From Opitutus sp. GAS368 (GTDB lineage Bacteria; Verrucomicrobiota; Verrucomicrobiia; Opitutales; Opitutaceae), in the NCBI GenBank assembly GCA_945903465.1, contig CAMDOF010000057.1, positions 1 through 40,537 of the forward strand: a stretch of 40,537 nt of DNA. Reading direction: 5' to 3'. Position numbers and translations under genes: made by a program. Below are positions 1 to 8,749 of this stretch, piece after piece; position 1 is the stretch's first letter, and every line of letters starts with the position of its first letter. A model generated the notes under the pieces. The model worked only from the letters and a program-made list of their open reading frames with translations. It was not told where the DNA came from and searched no databases.

Positions 1-237
1 GAAAACTGTTTCTTCCCGTCGGGGCCAAAACTTGTTTTGGTGGGGAGGCGGCGAGGAAACTGGATTGCTCCTAGGAAATTGAACGTGTGGGGGGAGGGGG
101 GGGATTTGCGCAGCATGAATCCAATCGAAAAGGCGTGGCTAATGACGCAGGTGCGCGGCAGGCCGATCGTCGAACGTCGGGAGCGCGCTCTGAATAATGC
201 GAAGTAACGCCGGCACCTTCCACCGCGCCCGTACTGG
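1..237. other. Intergenic stretch with a palindrome
   Basis: I see no convincing gene here; the short reading frames are GC-rich shadows. Positions 25-40 form a near-perfect 16-bp palindrome (CCAAAAC, TT, GTTTTGG) that could be an operator or a small hairpin. A GGAAACTGG motif at 55-63 recurs elsewhere in the window. The region lies downstream of the phosphatidylserine decarboxylase gene and may hold the control region of whatever lies to the left of the window. Confidence 0.4.
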
Positions 238-1161
238 CTATGGCGACGGGATGTGCAGCAGCCGCTGGCCCATGCGGATGCGCGCGCCGGGTACGGTGCC
301 CTCGCACAGGGTGAAGCCTTTCGGAGCAAACAGGATGATGGTCGAACCGTGTTCAAACCAGCCGAGCTCCTCGCCGCGCCCGACGCGGGCATCGCAGGGA
401 ATTTCGTTCGGCCCGTTCCAGCGCAGATGCAACAGCACGTTGAGAAAATGCAGCCGGATCGAAGCCACTAAAATGGCGGCGACAGCCACGAGCGCGACTT
501 GGCGGCCGTCGGGGAGGCGCAGACGGACCACGGCGCGTTCGTTGCGGCAGAAAAGTCTTTCGACCCGCTGCAACGCGATCGGATTCACGTTCCAAGTATC
601 CCCACTGATATAGGTCACATGCTCCACGCACGCTTCGGCGGGTGAGTGGAACCGGTGATACATCGCCGATGTGAGCCGGAGCGTCACGTAACATCCGTCG
701 CGAAATGGCTCGGCGGCCGCCTCCGTGCCGAAGAGATCGGCGAGGCCGTAGGGGAATGCTTTTGCTTGAAACACCCGCGTGCCTTCGACGTGACCGCACG
801 CACCCACGATCCCATCGCACGGACTCACCATGACATCGGACCCGGGGTCGACGGGCCGCGCGCCCAACCGTAACTCTCGGGTGAAACACGCGTGCAGGCT
901 GCCGAATTCGCGCTGGCGGGCCTCGCTGAGGTCGAGGTCGGTGAAGAGCCGCCAGACCGCGATTGATGCCCGCGCCACGTGGCGGTTCTGGATTTGACTG
1001 AACCGGCCCATCATCCGCGTGAGCCACACCCGCGGGAGGCGATTCGTGAGCAGGAAGTTCAGGTCTTCCTGCAACAACAGGCTGTCACGCACTTGTTGCA
1101 TTCGGGAACGCGGTGACGGATTGGCACTGGCCGGATTTGTCCGCATTGGATTCTCGTTCAT
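238..1161 (-). CDS. psd: Phosphatidylserine decarboxylase proenzyme
   Basis: This enzyme decarboxylates phosphatidylserine to phosphatidylethanolamine at the inner membrane, using a pyruvoyl group made by self-cleavage. The sequence aligns along its length with the E. coli-type enzyme: KLWLTR-like RVWLTR near residue 45, the Asp in SPCDG (D116), the YHRFH pair H169/H172, and the cleavage motif GST at 272-274, with S273 the predicted pyruvoyl precursor. The residue before GST is His, where the E. coli enzyme has Leu. The first ATG gives 307 aa; ATG codons at 1146 and 1101 (M6, M21) are also possible, and the last gives 287 aa starting just before the conserved part. The choice matters because the first start overlaps the divergent aminotransferase start. 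The family assignment is firm; the start is not. Confidence 0.93.
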   Translation of the reverse strand: MNENPMRTNPASANPSPRSRMQQVRDSLLLQEDLNFLLTNRLPRVWLTRMMGRFSQIQNRHVARASIAVWRLFTDLDLSEARQREFGSLHACFTRELRLGARPVDPGSDVMVSPCDGIVGACGHVEGTRVFQAKAFPYGLADLFGTEAAAEPFRDGCYVTLRLTSAMYHRFHSPAEACVEHVTYISGDTWNVNPIALQRVERLFCRNERAVVRLRLPDGRQVALVAVAAILVASIRLHFLNVLLHLRWNGPNEIPCDARVGRGEELGWFEHGSTIILFAPKGFTLCEGTVPGARIRMGQRLLHIPSP

Positions 1162-2827
1162 GATTTTCCTAATGTTGAAATACCTGCTCGCGATTGTCGT
1201 CGGGGTCTACGCGCTGCGGCTCGCTGGGCGCCGTCTGCAATTGTCGCTCGCGAAACACCGCTCCTTGGCCGGCCATTCGCGGATGGCAAAACGCGTGGCG
1301 GGACTGCTGCCCGGATTTTCCTATGACGAACCCCGGTTTTTCTCGGCGGACGCGGCGCCGCCAGAGATTGCGTCGAAACGCCGCGAAAATTTTCAACGGC
1401 TCGCGCAGCAGTTCGCCACGCGACACCCCAAGTCGATCGCCCAAACAATCGCGGCCGGTGAACGGATCTCCGATCTTCAGTTCACCCGGACCTACCGGGT
1501 GCCATTTCCCTTCAGCCGGTATTTCCGCGAACACCTGAAGCTCGGCGGATTCGTCGCCGCGAGCGACGGCGTGACGGTGACCGATCTCGACGGCCAGCGT
1601 TTCTACGATCTGACGGGTTCGTATGGCGTGAACGTGTTCGGCTACGATTTTTACAAGTCCTGCATGGCCGAAGGCAGCGAGCGGGCAAAGGACCTCGGGC
1701 CCGTGCTCGGCAGCCTTCACCCCTGCGTAGCGTGGAACGCGGAACGCCTTTGCGCGATCGCGCAGCAGGACGAGGTGTCGTTTCACATGTCCGGCACCGA
1801 GGCGGTGATGCAGGCCGTGCGACTCGCCCGGTATCACACGCGCCGCAAATATCTCGTGCGCTTTTGTGGCGCCTATCACGGCTGGTGGGACGATGTGCAG
1901 CCCGGTCCGGGCAACCCCCAGCCGCCGGGAAAGGTCTACACGTTGAAAGAAATGGCGGACGCGACGCTCCATGTCTTGCGCACGCGGAGCGACATCGCCT
2001 GCGTGCTCGTAAATCCCCTGCAGGCGATGCATCCCAACAAGGTCGCGCCCGGAGATTCGTCGCTCATCGACAGCAGCCGCACGGCGAATTTCGATCGCGC
2101 GGCCTACACCGCCTGGTTGCAGCGCTTGCGCGAGGTCTGCACGGCCCGCCGCATCGTGTTGATCTTCGACGAGGTCTTTCTCGGCTTCCGCCTCGCCCGC
2201 GGTGGCGCCCAGGAATACTTCCGCGTGCGCGCCGACCTTGTGACCTACGGGAAAACGCTCGCCGGAGGTTTTCCGATCGGCGTCTTGTGCGGGCGCAAGG
2301 ATCTGATGCGGCGTTTTCGCGAGGAGCGTCCGGCCGACATTTGTTTCGCTCGAGGGACGTTCAACTCGCATCCCCACGTGATGGCGGCGATGCAGGTTTT
2401 CCTTGAACGGATCGAGACCGACGAAGTGCGGACAATTTATCGTGAGCTCGACGAGTGCTGGAATCGCCGCGCCGCCCAACTCAACGAACGGCTCAACGCC
2501 GCCCAACTGCCCGTGCGCGTGGCCAACCTCTCTTCGGTGTGGACGGTGAGTTACACGTCGCCTTCGCACTACAACTGGATGCTCCAGTTCTACCTGCGCG
2601 CAGAGGGCCTCGCGTTGAGTTGGATCGGCACCGGCCGGCTGATCTTCAGTCTGAACTTCACCGACGCCGATTTCGAGGCCGTGGCGCAGCGCTTCGTGCG
2701 AGCAGCTCAAGCGATGCAAAGGGACGGTTGGTGGTGGGCGCGGCCCGGGCTCACCAACCGCAGTATCCGGCGAGGCATGCTCAAGGACGCGTTTTTGCAA
2801 CGGTTTCGTTTCCGTCCGCGGAGCTGA
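1160..2827 (+). CDS. Class III PLP-dependent aminotransferase (GSAM-like), N-terminal membrane anchor
   Basis: A fold-type I aminotransferase of class III, in the group containing glutamate-1-semialdehyde aminomutase. Visible motifs are MSGTEAVMQAVRLAR (cofactor phosphate region), the AYHGWWDD segment, DEVFLGFR with D337 contacting the pyridine nitrogen, and YGKTLAGGFP with K365 as the PLP lysine (numbering from 1160). The first residues (MIFLMLKYLLAIVVGVYAL) form a hydrophobic helix, so the enzyme is probably membrane-anchored, which is unusual for the family. The ATG at 1160 or at 1172 fits this; an upstream in-frame codon at 1019 would run inside psd and reads as non-genic. At 555 aa it is longer than typical GSAM (about 430) because of about 100 extra N-terminal residues. 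Lying beside psd, it may act on an amino-lipid or its precursor; substrate unknown. Confidence 0.85.
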   Translation: MIFLMLKYLLAIVVGVYALRLAGRRLQLSLAKHRSLAGHSRMAKRVAGLLPGFSYDEPRFFSADAAPPEIASKRRENFQRLAQQFATRHPKSIAQTIAAGERISDLQFTRTYRVPFPFSRYFREHLKLGGFVAASDGVTVTDLDGQRFYDLTGSYGVNVFGYDFYKSCMAEGSERAKDLGPVLGSLHPCVAWNAERLCAIAQQDEVSFHMSGTEAVMQAVRLARYHTRRKYLVRFCGAYHGWWDDVQPGPGNPQPPGKVYTLKEMADATLHVLRTRSDIACVLVNPLQAMHPNKVAPGDSSLIDSSRTANFDRAAYTAWLQRLREVCTARRIVLIFDEVFLGFRLARGGAQEYFRVRADLVTYGKTLAGGFPIGVLCGRKDLMRRFREERPADICFARGTFNSHPHVMAAMQVFLERIETDEVRTIYRELDECWNRRAAQLNERLNAAQLPVRVANLSSVWTVSYTSPSHYNWMLQFYLRAEGLALSWIGTGRLIFSLNFTDADFEAVAQRFVRAAQAMQRDGWWWARPGLTNRSIRRGMLKDAFLQRFRFRPRS

Positions 2828-3449
2828 ATTCTTCGCCGGACTTCGGTTCGTGCACGTGGTCCATCGGATCGATCAGCTCGCCACGCCACAGCGCCAAGGG
2901 CGACTTCGCGTAGAGCGCGAGGTCATGGAACGGATCGGTCATGATTTTAAACATCCACACCAGCCCGGTCATCACGTCTTTGATGAAAAAGAGGTGGATC
3001 ACGCGGAAGAGCAGCCCGCTGATCCCGATGGCGAGCCAGACGAGACCGACATTGTGCAGGTAGCCGCCGAAATCATCGCCCGCCTCGAGCAGGCCAAAGA
3101 CGGACGGGTTGAAGTAGACGACCACCGGTGAAAACGCCCAGATGGACATCAACACCACTTTGCGGCGGAGATTGTAACCGATCTTGATCTCCTCCTTGTG
3201 ATCGTGAGTGGCGGCGTTGACGTGGTCGTAGCCGCGCGGCTCGAAAAAGAAATGGCCCGATTGCCGGCTGGTCATCGATATACCCCACGCGAGCAGTCCG
3301 GCGAGTGCCGGATCGGTGAAAAGCAAAACATAGGAAACCAGGAAACACGCTGCACTGATGAAGTGCAGCGACTGGTTGATGCGACTGTGGTGATAAAAGC
3401 GGTGGTCGTCCCAGCGCTGAATCCGTAGGGCCTCTCGATAGTTGTTCAC
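2781..3449 (-). CDS. Histidine-rich multi-pass membrane protein, unknown function
   Basis: The recognisable protein starts at a GTG at 3449 (VNNYREALRIQRW) and has about 222 aa; the longer frame upstream is low-complexity and unlikely to be translated. It has about four hydrophobic segments (for example SLHFISAACFLVSYVLL and the stretch around VWLAIGISGLLFRVIHLFF). Conserved-looking histidines sit at their edges: YHHSRINQSLH, SGHFFFEPRGYDHVN, THDHKEE and DPFHD. The GHxFFE arrangement faintly recalls DUF962/Mpo1-like or fatty acid hydroxylase-type metal sites, but I cannot assign it. Its 3' end overlaps the aminotransferase gene convergently by 47 nt. The company of psd suggests a lipid-related role; this is inference. 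Confidence 0.75.
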   Translation of the reverse strand: MNNYREALRIQRWDDHRFYHHSRINQSLHFISAACFLVSYVLLFTDPALAGLLAWGISMTSRQSGHFFFEPRGYDHVNAATHDHKEEIKIGYNLRRKVVLMSIWAFSPVVVYFNPSVFGLLEAGDDFGGYLHNVGLVWLAIGISGLLFRVIHLFFIKDVMTGLVWMFKIMTDPFHDLALYAKSPLALWRGELIDPMDHVHEPKSGEEFSSADGNETVAKTRP

Positions 3450-3730
3450 GTGTTGAGTATGGATGAGTGATGAATTGCAGAATCGGCGAACCGGCGAGGT
3501 CCCGCCTGAAGCGGGCGCGATCTCGAGCTGCGATCGCGATAATTTGCGCGTTCGTCCCCGCTGCGAGCGCGCGTCGTAAGAGTCGCCCAGTTGTAACGAT
3601 TCTGTCGCACGTCCGTCGCGGAAGGCGATTGCGGCGGTGGATTTTGGCTCTTCCGCGGAGGCATCCAAGGCGGCGGCGGGCGCCCTTGCCACCGTGGCGG
3701 AGCCGCCCGCAACTCACCCAAACTATTCCG

Positions 3731-3970
3731 ATGAACTCCGCCGCCGACTCCGCTCCTGTTCGCAATGCCGCCATTCGGCGTGCGCCAACGTTGATGACGC
3801 CGGCCCTTGTGCGGTCGATTTCAACGGAGCTGTTGACCACGGCCGATGGCGAGCTGAACCGCGCGCTGCACCCAGAGGGCACCCGGATTATTGTTATCGA
3901 GCTCGCCGATCTCCGGGGGATTGGCGGGGTGCGTTTTCAGGCTGGTTCGCGGCGAGAGTCGTGCCGATGA
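3731..3970 (+). CDS. Possible short ORF or truncated gene start
   Basis: A 79-residue frame with an ATG start. The middle (ALVRSISTELLTTADGELN and RIIVIELADLRGI) looks like a helix followed by a beta-strand, as at the start of a soluble domain. The tail (QAGSRRESCR) looks like read-through into noncoding DNA. No recognisable domain, no clear ribosome binding site, and no partner gene in the same direction. It may be spurious. Confidence 0.2.
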   Translation: MNSAADSAPVRNAAIRRAPTLMTPALVRSISTELLTTADGELNRALHPEGTRIIVIELADLRGIGGVRFQAGSRRESCR

Positions 3971-4040
3971 GCGCCCCCTTTGGCAGCTAGCGGCTCCTCG
4001 GAAACTGGGTTTGCCCGCCACCCTGCCGCCCGCTTCACAC

Positions 4041-4065
4041 CGAAAAAAAAGGCGGGCGCGCCGGC
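4041..4065 (-). terminator. Possible intrinsic terminator after FAD oxidoreductase
   Basis: Read on the minus strand, the stop codon of the FAD oxidoreductase is followed by a GC-rich palindromic stretch (around GGCGCGCC) and then eight consecutive T. The stem is not well defined, so the call is tentative. Confidence 0.3.
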
Positions 4066-5547
4066 TCAGGTGCGTTTGATTTCGGTCCAGACCACCTCGT
4101 GCGGCAGGCGGCCCTGCTGCAACGAGACGGCCGAGGCCAGTCCGGCGGACTCACCCATCGGCACCGCGTTGCCGGTGACGCGATAGCTCGAGTGGGCGAA
4201 CGAGTCGCCGCTAATGCAGCGGCCGGCGATCATGAGGCCGTCGACATCGGCGGCAATGAGCGCACCGATCGGAATGTCGTAGGGCTTCGCGCCAGCGCTC
4301 CGATAGCGGGCCGCTTCAGCGGCAATCTCGTCATTCCATGGGCCCTCGGAATCGGGGCGGACGTTGTGCACGTCGAAACCGAAATTCACGCGACACGCAG
4401 CGTCAGCGTGTTTCTTGCCTGCGACAATGTCTTCCGCCGTGACCGTGGAGCGTCCGCGCACGCGCCGACCCTCGCGCACGCCGATTTGCTCGGCGGTGGC
4501 GACCACGGCGAGGTGCTTCCACGGGCCACCGATTTTGCGCAGGTCGGCCACGATCTGGTGGACCTCGCGCCGCGCGCGGATCGTGGCGTCGGTGATTTGC
4601 CCGGCGTCGTAGGCCGGGACGCCGTATTCGTGATTCGTCATCAGCGAGAAAATCCCGCTGTGCAGCAGGCGCAACGTCGGCGCGCTGTAGGAGGGCTTGA
4701 TGCCGGAATCGCGCATAAATTTGTTGAGCGCAGTCTTCGCGGCGGCGCCGGCGATCTCGCGCACGAAGGGCGCGACCTCATCGACATTCACGCCCGTGAG
4801 CAGAGCCATGAGCGACATCGGCTGGCACTCGCAGTTCGCATTAATGCCGACGTCGAACGTGCAGCCGGCCTGGGCCGCGAGATCACCGTCGCCGGAGCAG
4901 TCGATAAAGCGGTCGGCGGTCCACGCTTGGCGGCCGGACTTTGACTCGGTGACGACCGCGACGAGACGGTTGCGGGAATCGGTGACGGCGCCCACGAGGT
5001 GCGTGTGCAACCGGATCTTCACGCCCGCCTCAACGCACATCTCCTCGAGGACGAGTTTCATGAGCTCAGGGTCGTAGATTTCGCCCTTGGTCTTTTTCGC
5101 GACTTCGCTGCCGCGCGCGATCATCGCCTGCATGATTTCCTTCATGATGCCGGTCTTGCCGCCGCCATCGATGATCTTGGTGAGCAGACCGGCGGTCCAC
5201 ACGCCGCCGAGGCAACCGGCGGTCTCGATCAGTTGCACTTTTGCCCCGGAGCGCGCGGCGGCGAGTGCGGCCCCGATGCCAGCGGGACCGGCACCGACGA
5301 CGAGCACATCGCTGCGGCCGGCCACCGGAATCTCGCGGCCGCCTTCGGCGAAGAGACCGCCGGCGGTAAGTGCACCGGTGGTGCGGAGGACTTCACCGCG
5401 CGCGAAATTGGGCCGCGGTTTTTCCGCAGCCGCGGAGGGGGGCGCCGCCTGGCCGGAAAGCGACAACGCATACGGGCCGAGCAGCGCGCCGGTGGCGGTG
5501 GTGTGAAGAAATTGGCGACGGCTGGCGGAACGAAGGGAAGGATTCAT
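4066..5547 (-). CDS. Tat-exported FAD-dependent oxidoreductase
   Basis: A flavoprotein of the FAD_oxidored type (PF12831-like). The start at 5547 gives 493 aa and begins with a twin-arginine signal (SASRRQFLHTTATGALLG), so the protein is probably exported folded with its flavin. The dinucleotide-binding GxGxxG is at residues 85-90 in VLVVGAGPAGIGAAL, followed by the acidic strand end LIETAGCLGG. The C-terminal FAD motif LMIAGRCISGDSFAHSSYR and GESAG close the fold. The longer frame upstream of 5547 is Ser/Pro-rich and lies in the 70-nt gap after the TonB receptor gene, with which it probably forms an operon. Members of this group are often found beside sugar catabolism genes in PVC bacteria; the substrate is not evident, though sugar or sugar-acid oxidation is plausible. 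Confidence 0.85.
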   Translation of the reverse strand: MNPSLRSASRRQFLHTTATGALLGPYALSLSGQAAPPSAAAEKPRPNFARGEVLRTTGALTAGGLFAEGGREIPVAGRSDVLVVGAGPAGIGAALAAARSGAKVQLIETAGCLGGVWTAGLLTKIIDGGGKTGIMKEIMQAMIARGSEVAKKTKGEIYDPELMKLVLEEMCVEAGVKIRLHTHLVGAVTDSRNRLVAVVTESKSGRQAWTADRFIDCSGDGDLAAQAGCTFDVGINANCECQPMSLMALLTGVNVDEVAPFVREIAGAAAKTALNKFMRDSGIKPSYSAPTLRLLHSGIFSLMTNHEYGVPAYDAGQITDATIRARREVHQIVADLRKIGGPWKHLAVVATAEQIGVREGRRVRGRSTVTAEDIVAGKKHADAACRVNFGFDVHNVRPDSEGPWNDEIAAEAARYRSAGAKPYDIPIGALIAADVDGLMIAGRCISGDSFAHSSYRVTGNAVPMGESAGLASAVSLQQGRLPHEVVWTEIKRT

Positions 5548-5617
5548 GGCGAAGGCGGGGAGGGAAGGAAGTGACGAAGGCGGTGAAAGGGCGGGTCGAA
5601 GACCCACCTTACTTGAA

Positions 5618-8600
5618 TCAGAACGAACCTTTGAGGCCCATGGTGAGGCCGACGCCGTTGGCGCCGGTGAGATAGATTTTCGCGTAGTCGGGCGTCGCCG
5701 AGCCGTAGCGCATCGTGATGGCGCGGGTGTTGAAGACGTTTTGGGCGGCCACGTAGAACTGGAGCCGTTTTTTCAATTCAATATCGAGATTGAGATCCAG
5801 CGTGAGCCGGCGGTCGTCGTATTCAAAGGCGTCGGTGCCCAGTGCCGGTTGCGCGCCGAGGCTGCGTTTACCGCGGTAGTTCCACTTCGCCATAAACGTG
5901 GCCGGGCGGCGGGTGTAACTGAAGCCCCAGTTCAGACTCTCCGGCGTAAAGGCATTGAAGGCCGCCGTGCTCTCGCCCTCCAGCCGCAGCTTCGTCCCAT
6001 TGATGAAGACGCTGGCCGTGCGGCCCCAAGCACCCAGCTCGCGCAGCGACTGCCGCACGTTAAACTCGATGCCGTAAACCCGCGCAGAGCCGCCATTGAT
6101 CTGGGTGCTGACGCGCCAGCCGAGGTAGCGCGGGTCGAGGCCGAATGCTTCCAGATCGGCGGCGTTGGCGATTCGCACGGTGTTGGCAAAGAAATTTTTG
6201 ATGTCCTTGCGAAACACCCCGGCACTGAAGAGGCCGCCACCCTTCGAGTAGTATTCGAGCGCGAAGTCGTAGTTGTCGGCCGACCAAGGGCGCAGCCCCG
6301 TGTTGGTGACGGTAATGTTCCCCTTCACGATCGAAGGATCGCCCAGCTGGGCTGCGTCGAGGTCGGCTTCATCCACCTGCGCGGTGGGGATGAGATTGTT
6401 GAGATTGGGACGACCGTAGGTCTGGGCCCAAGCCGCCCGACCGATGAGATTTTCCGCCACGTTGTAGGTCACATGCAGGCTCGGGTAGTAGCCGCCGTAG
6501 CCGCGATCCGCGCGATAGTTCCGCTCTTGGTGAGTGAGGCGGAGCTGCTCCATCGAGCTAACCGCGCCGGCGTCGGCCCGCCGGATACGCAGGCCGGCGG
6601 CGTTGCGGACAAACGTGCCGTTGGCATTTCGCGCCCACACGGCGCTGGTGTCCACGAGCGCACCGAGGCCCTCGGTCGCGGTGGCCTCATAACGTACGCC
6701 GGTGAGCACCTTGAGGCGCGATTTGAACAGATTGAATTCCGTCTGCGCATAGTAGGCCGTGACGCCCTCTTCGAAGACCTGCGAGTTGTTGATGCGAAAC
6801 GTCTCTTCGGTCACGAGCTGGGCGGCCGTCTTCGTAAAGAGCGCGGGGTTCGCCTGGTAAGCACGATAGGCGAGGATCGGCGAAAGATGGGGGAGATTGC
6901 GAAATCCATAGTAGTGATACTGACCGGAATAGACCGGTGAAACAAACGGCGCGGGCGACCGGTCGCCGTTGATGCCGCTGTAGGTCCAGTTTTCGTTACT
7001 CCGGCGGATGTCGCGCGTCTGCGTGCGCTGCTGCGCTCCGACCTGCACGGTCGCAGGAAACGCGAGAAATCCGAGCGTGCGGCCCAAATCCACGGAGCCG
7101 GACTCGAAATCCTCACGCGTGCGGCGCGGCGTCGAGTTTACCGTGGTGAGCTGGTAATTGTTAATGTCATACAGATCCACTTCGCGGCCGGTGTTATCGA
7201 AAATCTTGAGCGACTCCGGGCGCACTTGATTCACGGCGCGGAACTCGAGCCGCGCGGGATTGCGGAGCGAAATCGCCATCTGGCGAAAATGCCCCTCGCT
7301 CTGGTCGCGGTAGCCGCCTTGCGCGCGGGATTTGTCGGCGGCGAGCGCGAGCTTCCACACGCCGTTGTCGTAGCGGTATCGGACGTTGCCGGCGCTCGCA
7401 TCGGTGACGATATGCGTCGAGGTCGCGCCGCCGAGCGTCACCGCGCCGCGGCCAGTTGCGCCGATCGTAGAGTCTTCACCGTAGGAGAGGGCAACCCCCG
7501 GCGTGGGCGTCGGCGTCGCGTTGGTGCCGACGCTGGAGGTAAACTCGGTCGCGATACGCGTGGAGGCAAAATGGCTGACCTGACCGCTGGCCGAAAGCAC
7601 GCCGTAGCGCGTGACCTTCCAGTCGGCCTTCAAGCCGATCGACTGACGCACGAGTGTGCGCGGCGAGTCGAGCAGACGATAGGTCTGGAGGTAGGGATTT
7701 GCCGGTGTGGCGCCGGTGCCGGCGGCGTTGGCGTTGTAGGTCTTGTAGGAGTAGTGGAGCTTGGCGTAGCGCTCGGAGGCCGCGCCGGTCATGACCAGAC
7801 CGAATCGGGAATTAATCGGCAAGGTGAGATCGAAATTCCCGCCTGGCTTCAGCTTGTAGATCTTCTGATCGGTCGTGTGCGGCGTCTTCCGCAGATTAAA
7901 ATTCTCGCTGTTGGCGGCGAGGTTCAGGTTGTAGCGAAACTCCATGCTCTTCCGCTCAAAGGCGCTTTTGCTTACCATGTTGACCGAACCAGAGAGTGAG
8001 TCGGCGCGATTGGCCGGCGTGGGCACCTTGGCCACTTCGATGCGGGAAATATTGTTGATGGACGCCTGATTGAAGGAAAACGCGCGCGAGTCGCCGAGTG
8101 CGTTCGAGGTGTTGGCCATCTGCGCCCCGTCGCTGGACACGGCGACCATGTGCGGCGCGAAACCGCGGATCGAGACGGTGGAGACCGTCGTGCCGTCTTC
8201 GTAATCATATTCAGGCGTGAGGCCCGGCACGAATTTGAGGAACTCGCCGACGTTGCCGTCCATTACGTCGCCCAGGGAGTCGGCGGCGACGACGTTTTTG
8301 ATGTTGGGCGAGAAACGCTGTTCGTTGATCGCGATGGCCGCGCCATCCGTTTCGCGGGAGGCGGTGACGGCGAACGAATCGAGTTTCAGCACACCGCCCT
8401 CGCCGTAGCGCGCCTCACTGGTGAGATCAAAATCTTTCACGGCCGGCTGGCTCACTGCGAGGTCGAGTGAGGCCGCTTGCGGATCGAGGCCCGTATAGAA
8501 CACCTCGAGCACGACCTTGCCGGCGGGCACCTGCGGCAGGCGATACGCGCCAGTCTGATCGGTGAACGCAACGAGATCGGTCCCACGCACGGAGATGCGG

Positions 8601-8749
8601 GCGTTGTTGAGATATTGGCCGGTGACGACGTTTTGGACGCGGCCGGTGACCGTTGCCGCGCCATCCGCGGTCCCCGCGACGGTGGGTGAAAAGGAAATGG
8701 CGAGGGCAAGCCACGTTCCAAGGACCGTCAGAATGGTTTTCTTTTTCAT
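5618..8749 (-). CDS. SusC-like TonB-dependent receptor with N-terminal carboxypeptidase-regulatory-like domain
   Basis: An outer-membrane beta-barrel importer of 1043 aa, driven by TonB-ExbBD. The start at 8749 (MKKKTILTVLGTWLALAISF) gives a clean signal peptide. It is followed by a CarboxypepD_reg-like beta-sandwich (about 30-110: GRVQNVVTGQYLNNARI, DQTGAYRLPQVPAGKV), a TonB-box-like KLDSFAV, and a plug domain with NEQRFSPNIKNVVAADSLGD and a PGLTPEY segment. The remainder is the barrel, ending in a C-terminal aromatic (LKGSF), as outer-membrane proteins do. The downstream FAD oxidoreductase is probably cotranscribed. The substrate is probably an oligosaccharide or glycoside, judged from the enzymes around it. 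No SusD partner is present. Confidence 0.92.
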   Translation of the reverse strand: MKKKTILTVLGTWLALAISFSPTVAGTADGAATVTGRVQNVVTGQYLNNARISVRGTDLVAFTDQTGAYRLPQVPAGKVVLEVFYTGLDPQAASLDLAVSQPAVKDFDLTSEARYGEGGVLKLDSFAVTASRETDGAAIAINEQRFSPNIKNVVAADSLGDVMDGNVGEFLKFVPGLTPEYDYEDGTTVSTVSIRGFAPHMVAVSSDGAQMANTSNALGDSRAFSFNQASINNISRIEVAKVPTPANRADSLSGSVNMVSKSAFERKSMEFRYNLNLAANSENFNLRKTPHTTDQKIYKLKPGGNFDLTLPINSRFGLVMTGAASERYAKLHYSYKTYNANAAGTGATPANPYLQTYRLLDSPRTLVRQSIGLKADWKVTRYGVLSASGQVSHFASTRIATEFTSSVGTNATPTPTPGVALSYGEDSTIGATGRGAVTLGGATSTHIVTDASAGNVRYRYDNGVWKLALAADKSRAQGGYRDQSEGHFRQMAISLRNPARLEFRAVNQVRPESLKIFDNTGREVDLYDINNYQLTTVNSTPRRTREDFESGSVDLGRTLGFLAFPATVQVGAQQRTQTRDIRRSNENWTYSGINGDRSPAPFVSPVYSGQYHYYGFRNLPHLSPILAYRAYQANPALFTKTAAQLVTEETFRINNSQVFEEGVTAYYAQTEFNLFKSRLKVLTGVRYEATATEGLGALVDTSAVWARNANGTFVRNAAGLRIRRADAGAVSSMEQLRLTHQERNYRADRGYGGYYPSLHVTYNVAENLIGRAAWAQTYGRPNLNNLIPTAQVDEADLDAAQLGDPSIVKGNITVTNTGLRPWSADNYDFALEYYSKGGGLFSAGVFRKDIKNFFANTVRIANAADLEAFGLDPRYLGWRVSTQINGGSARVYGIEFNVRQSLRELGAWGRTASVFINGTKLRLEGESTAAFNAFTPESLNWGFSYTRRPATFMAKWNYRGKRSLGAQPALGTDAFEYDDRRLTLDLNLDIELKKRLQFYVAAQNVFNTRAITMRYGSATPDYAKIYLTGANGVGLTMGLKGSF

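Larger units (their letters stand above)
3450..4065. other. Intergenic stretch with a possible gene remnant
   Basis: Mostly without a convincing gene. A plus-strand frame from an ATG at 3731 to 3970 (79 aa, beginning MNSAADSAPVRNAA and containing TRIIVIELADLRGI) has more protein-like composition than its surroundings, but it ends in arginine-rich sequence and has no family I recognise; it may be a truncated gene start. A GGAAACTGG motif lies at 4000-4008. Near 4041-4065 the minus strand has a GC-rich palindromic stretch followed by eight T, which could terminate transcription of the FAD oxidoreductase gene. Confidence 0.35.

Noticed and set aside
1169..2800. Very long antisense reading frame (543 codons) opposite the aminotransferase
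   Set aside because: High GC content keeps antisense frames open; the translation is His/Arg/Gly-rich with no fold-like pattern, while the sense frame has clear aminotransferase motifs.
5546..6940. Plus-strand frame of 464 codons opposite the TonB receptor
   Set aside because: Composition is that of a codon shadow (Arg, Val, Ala, Gly-rich) and it covers a receptor barrel with clear homology on the other strand.
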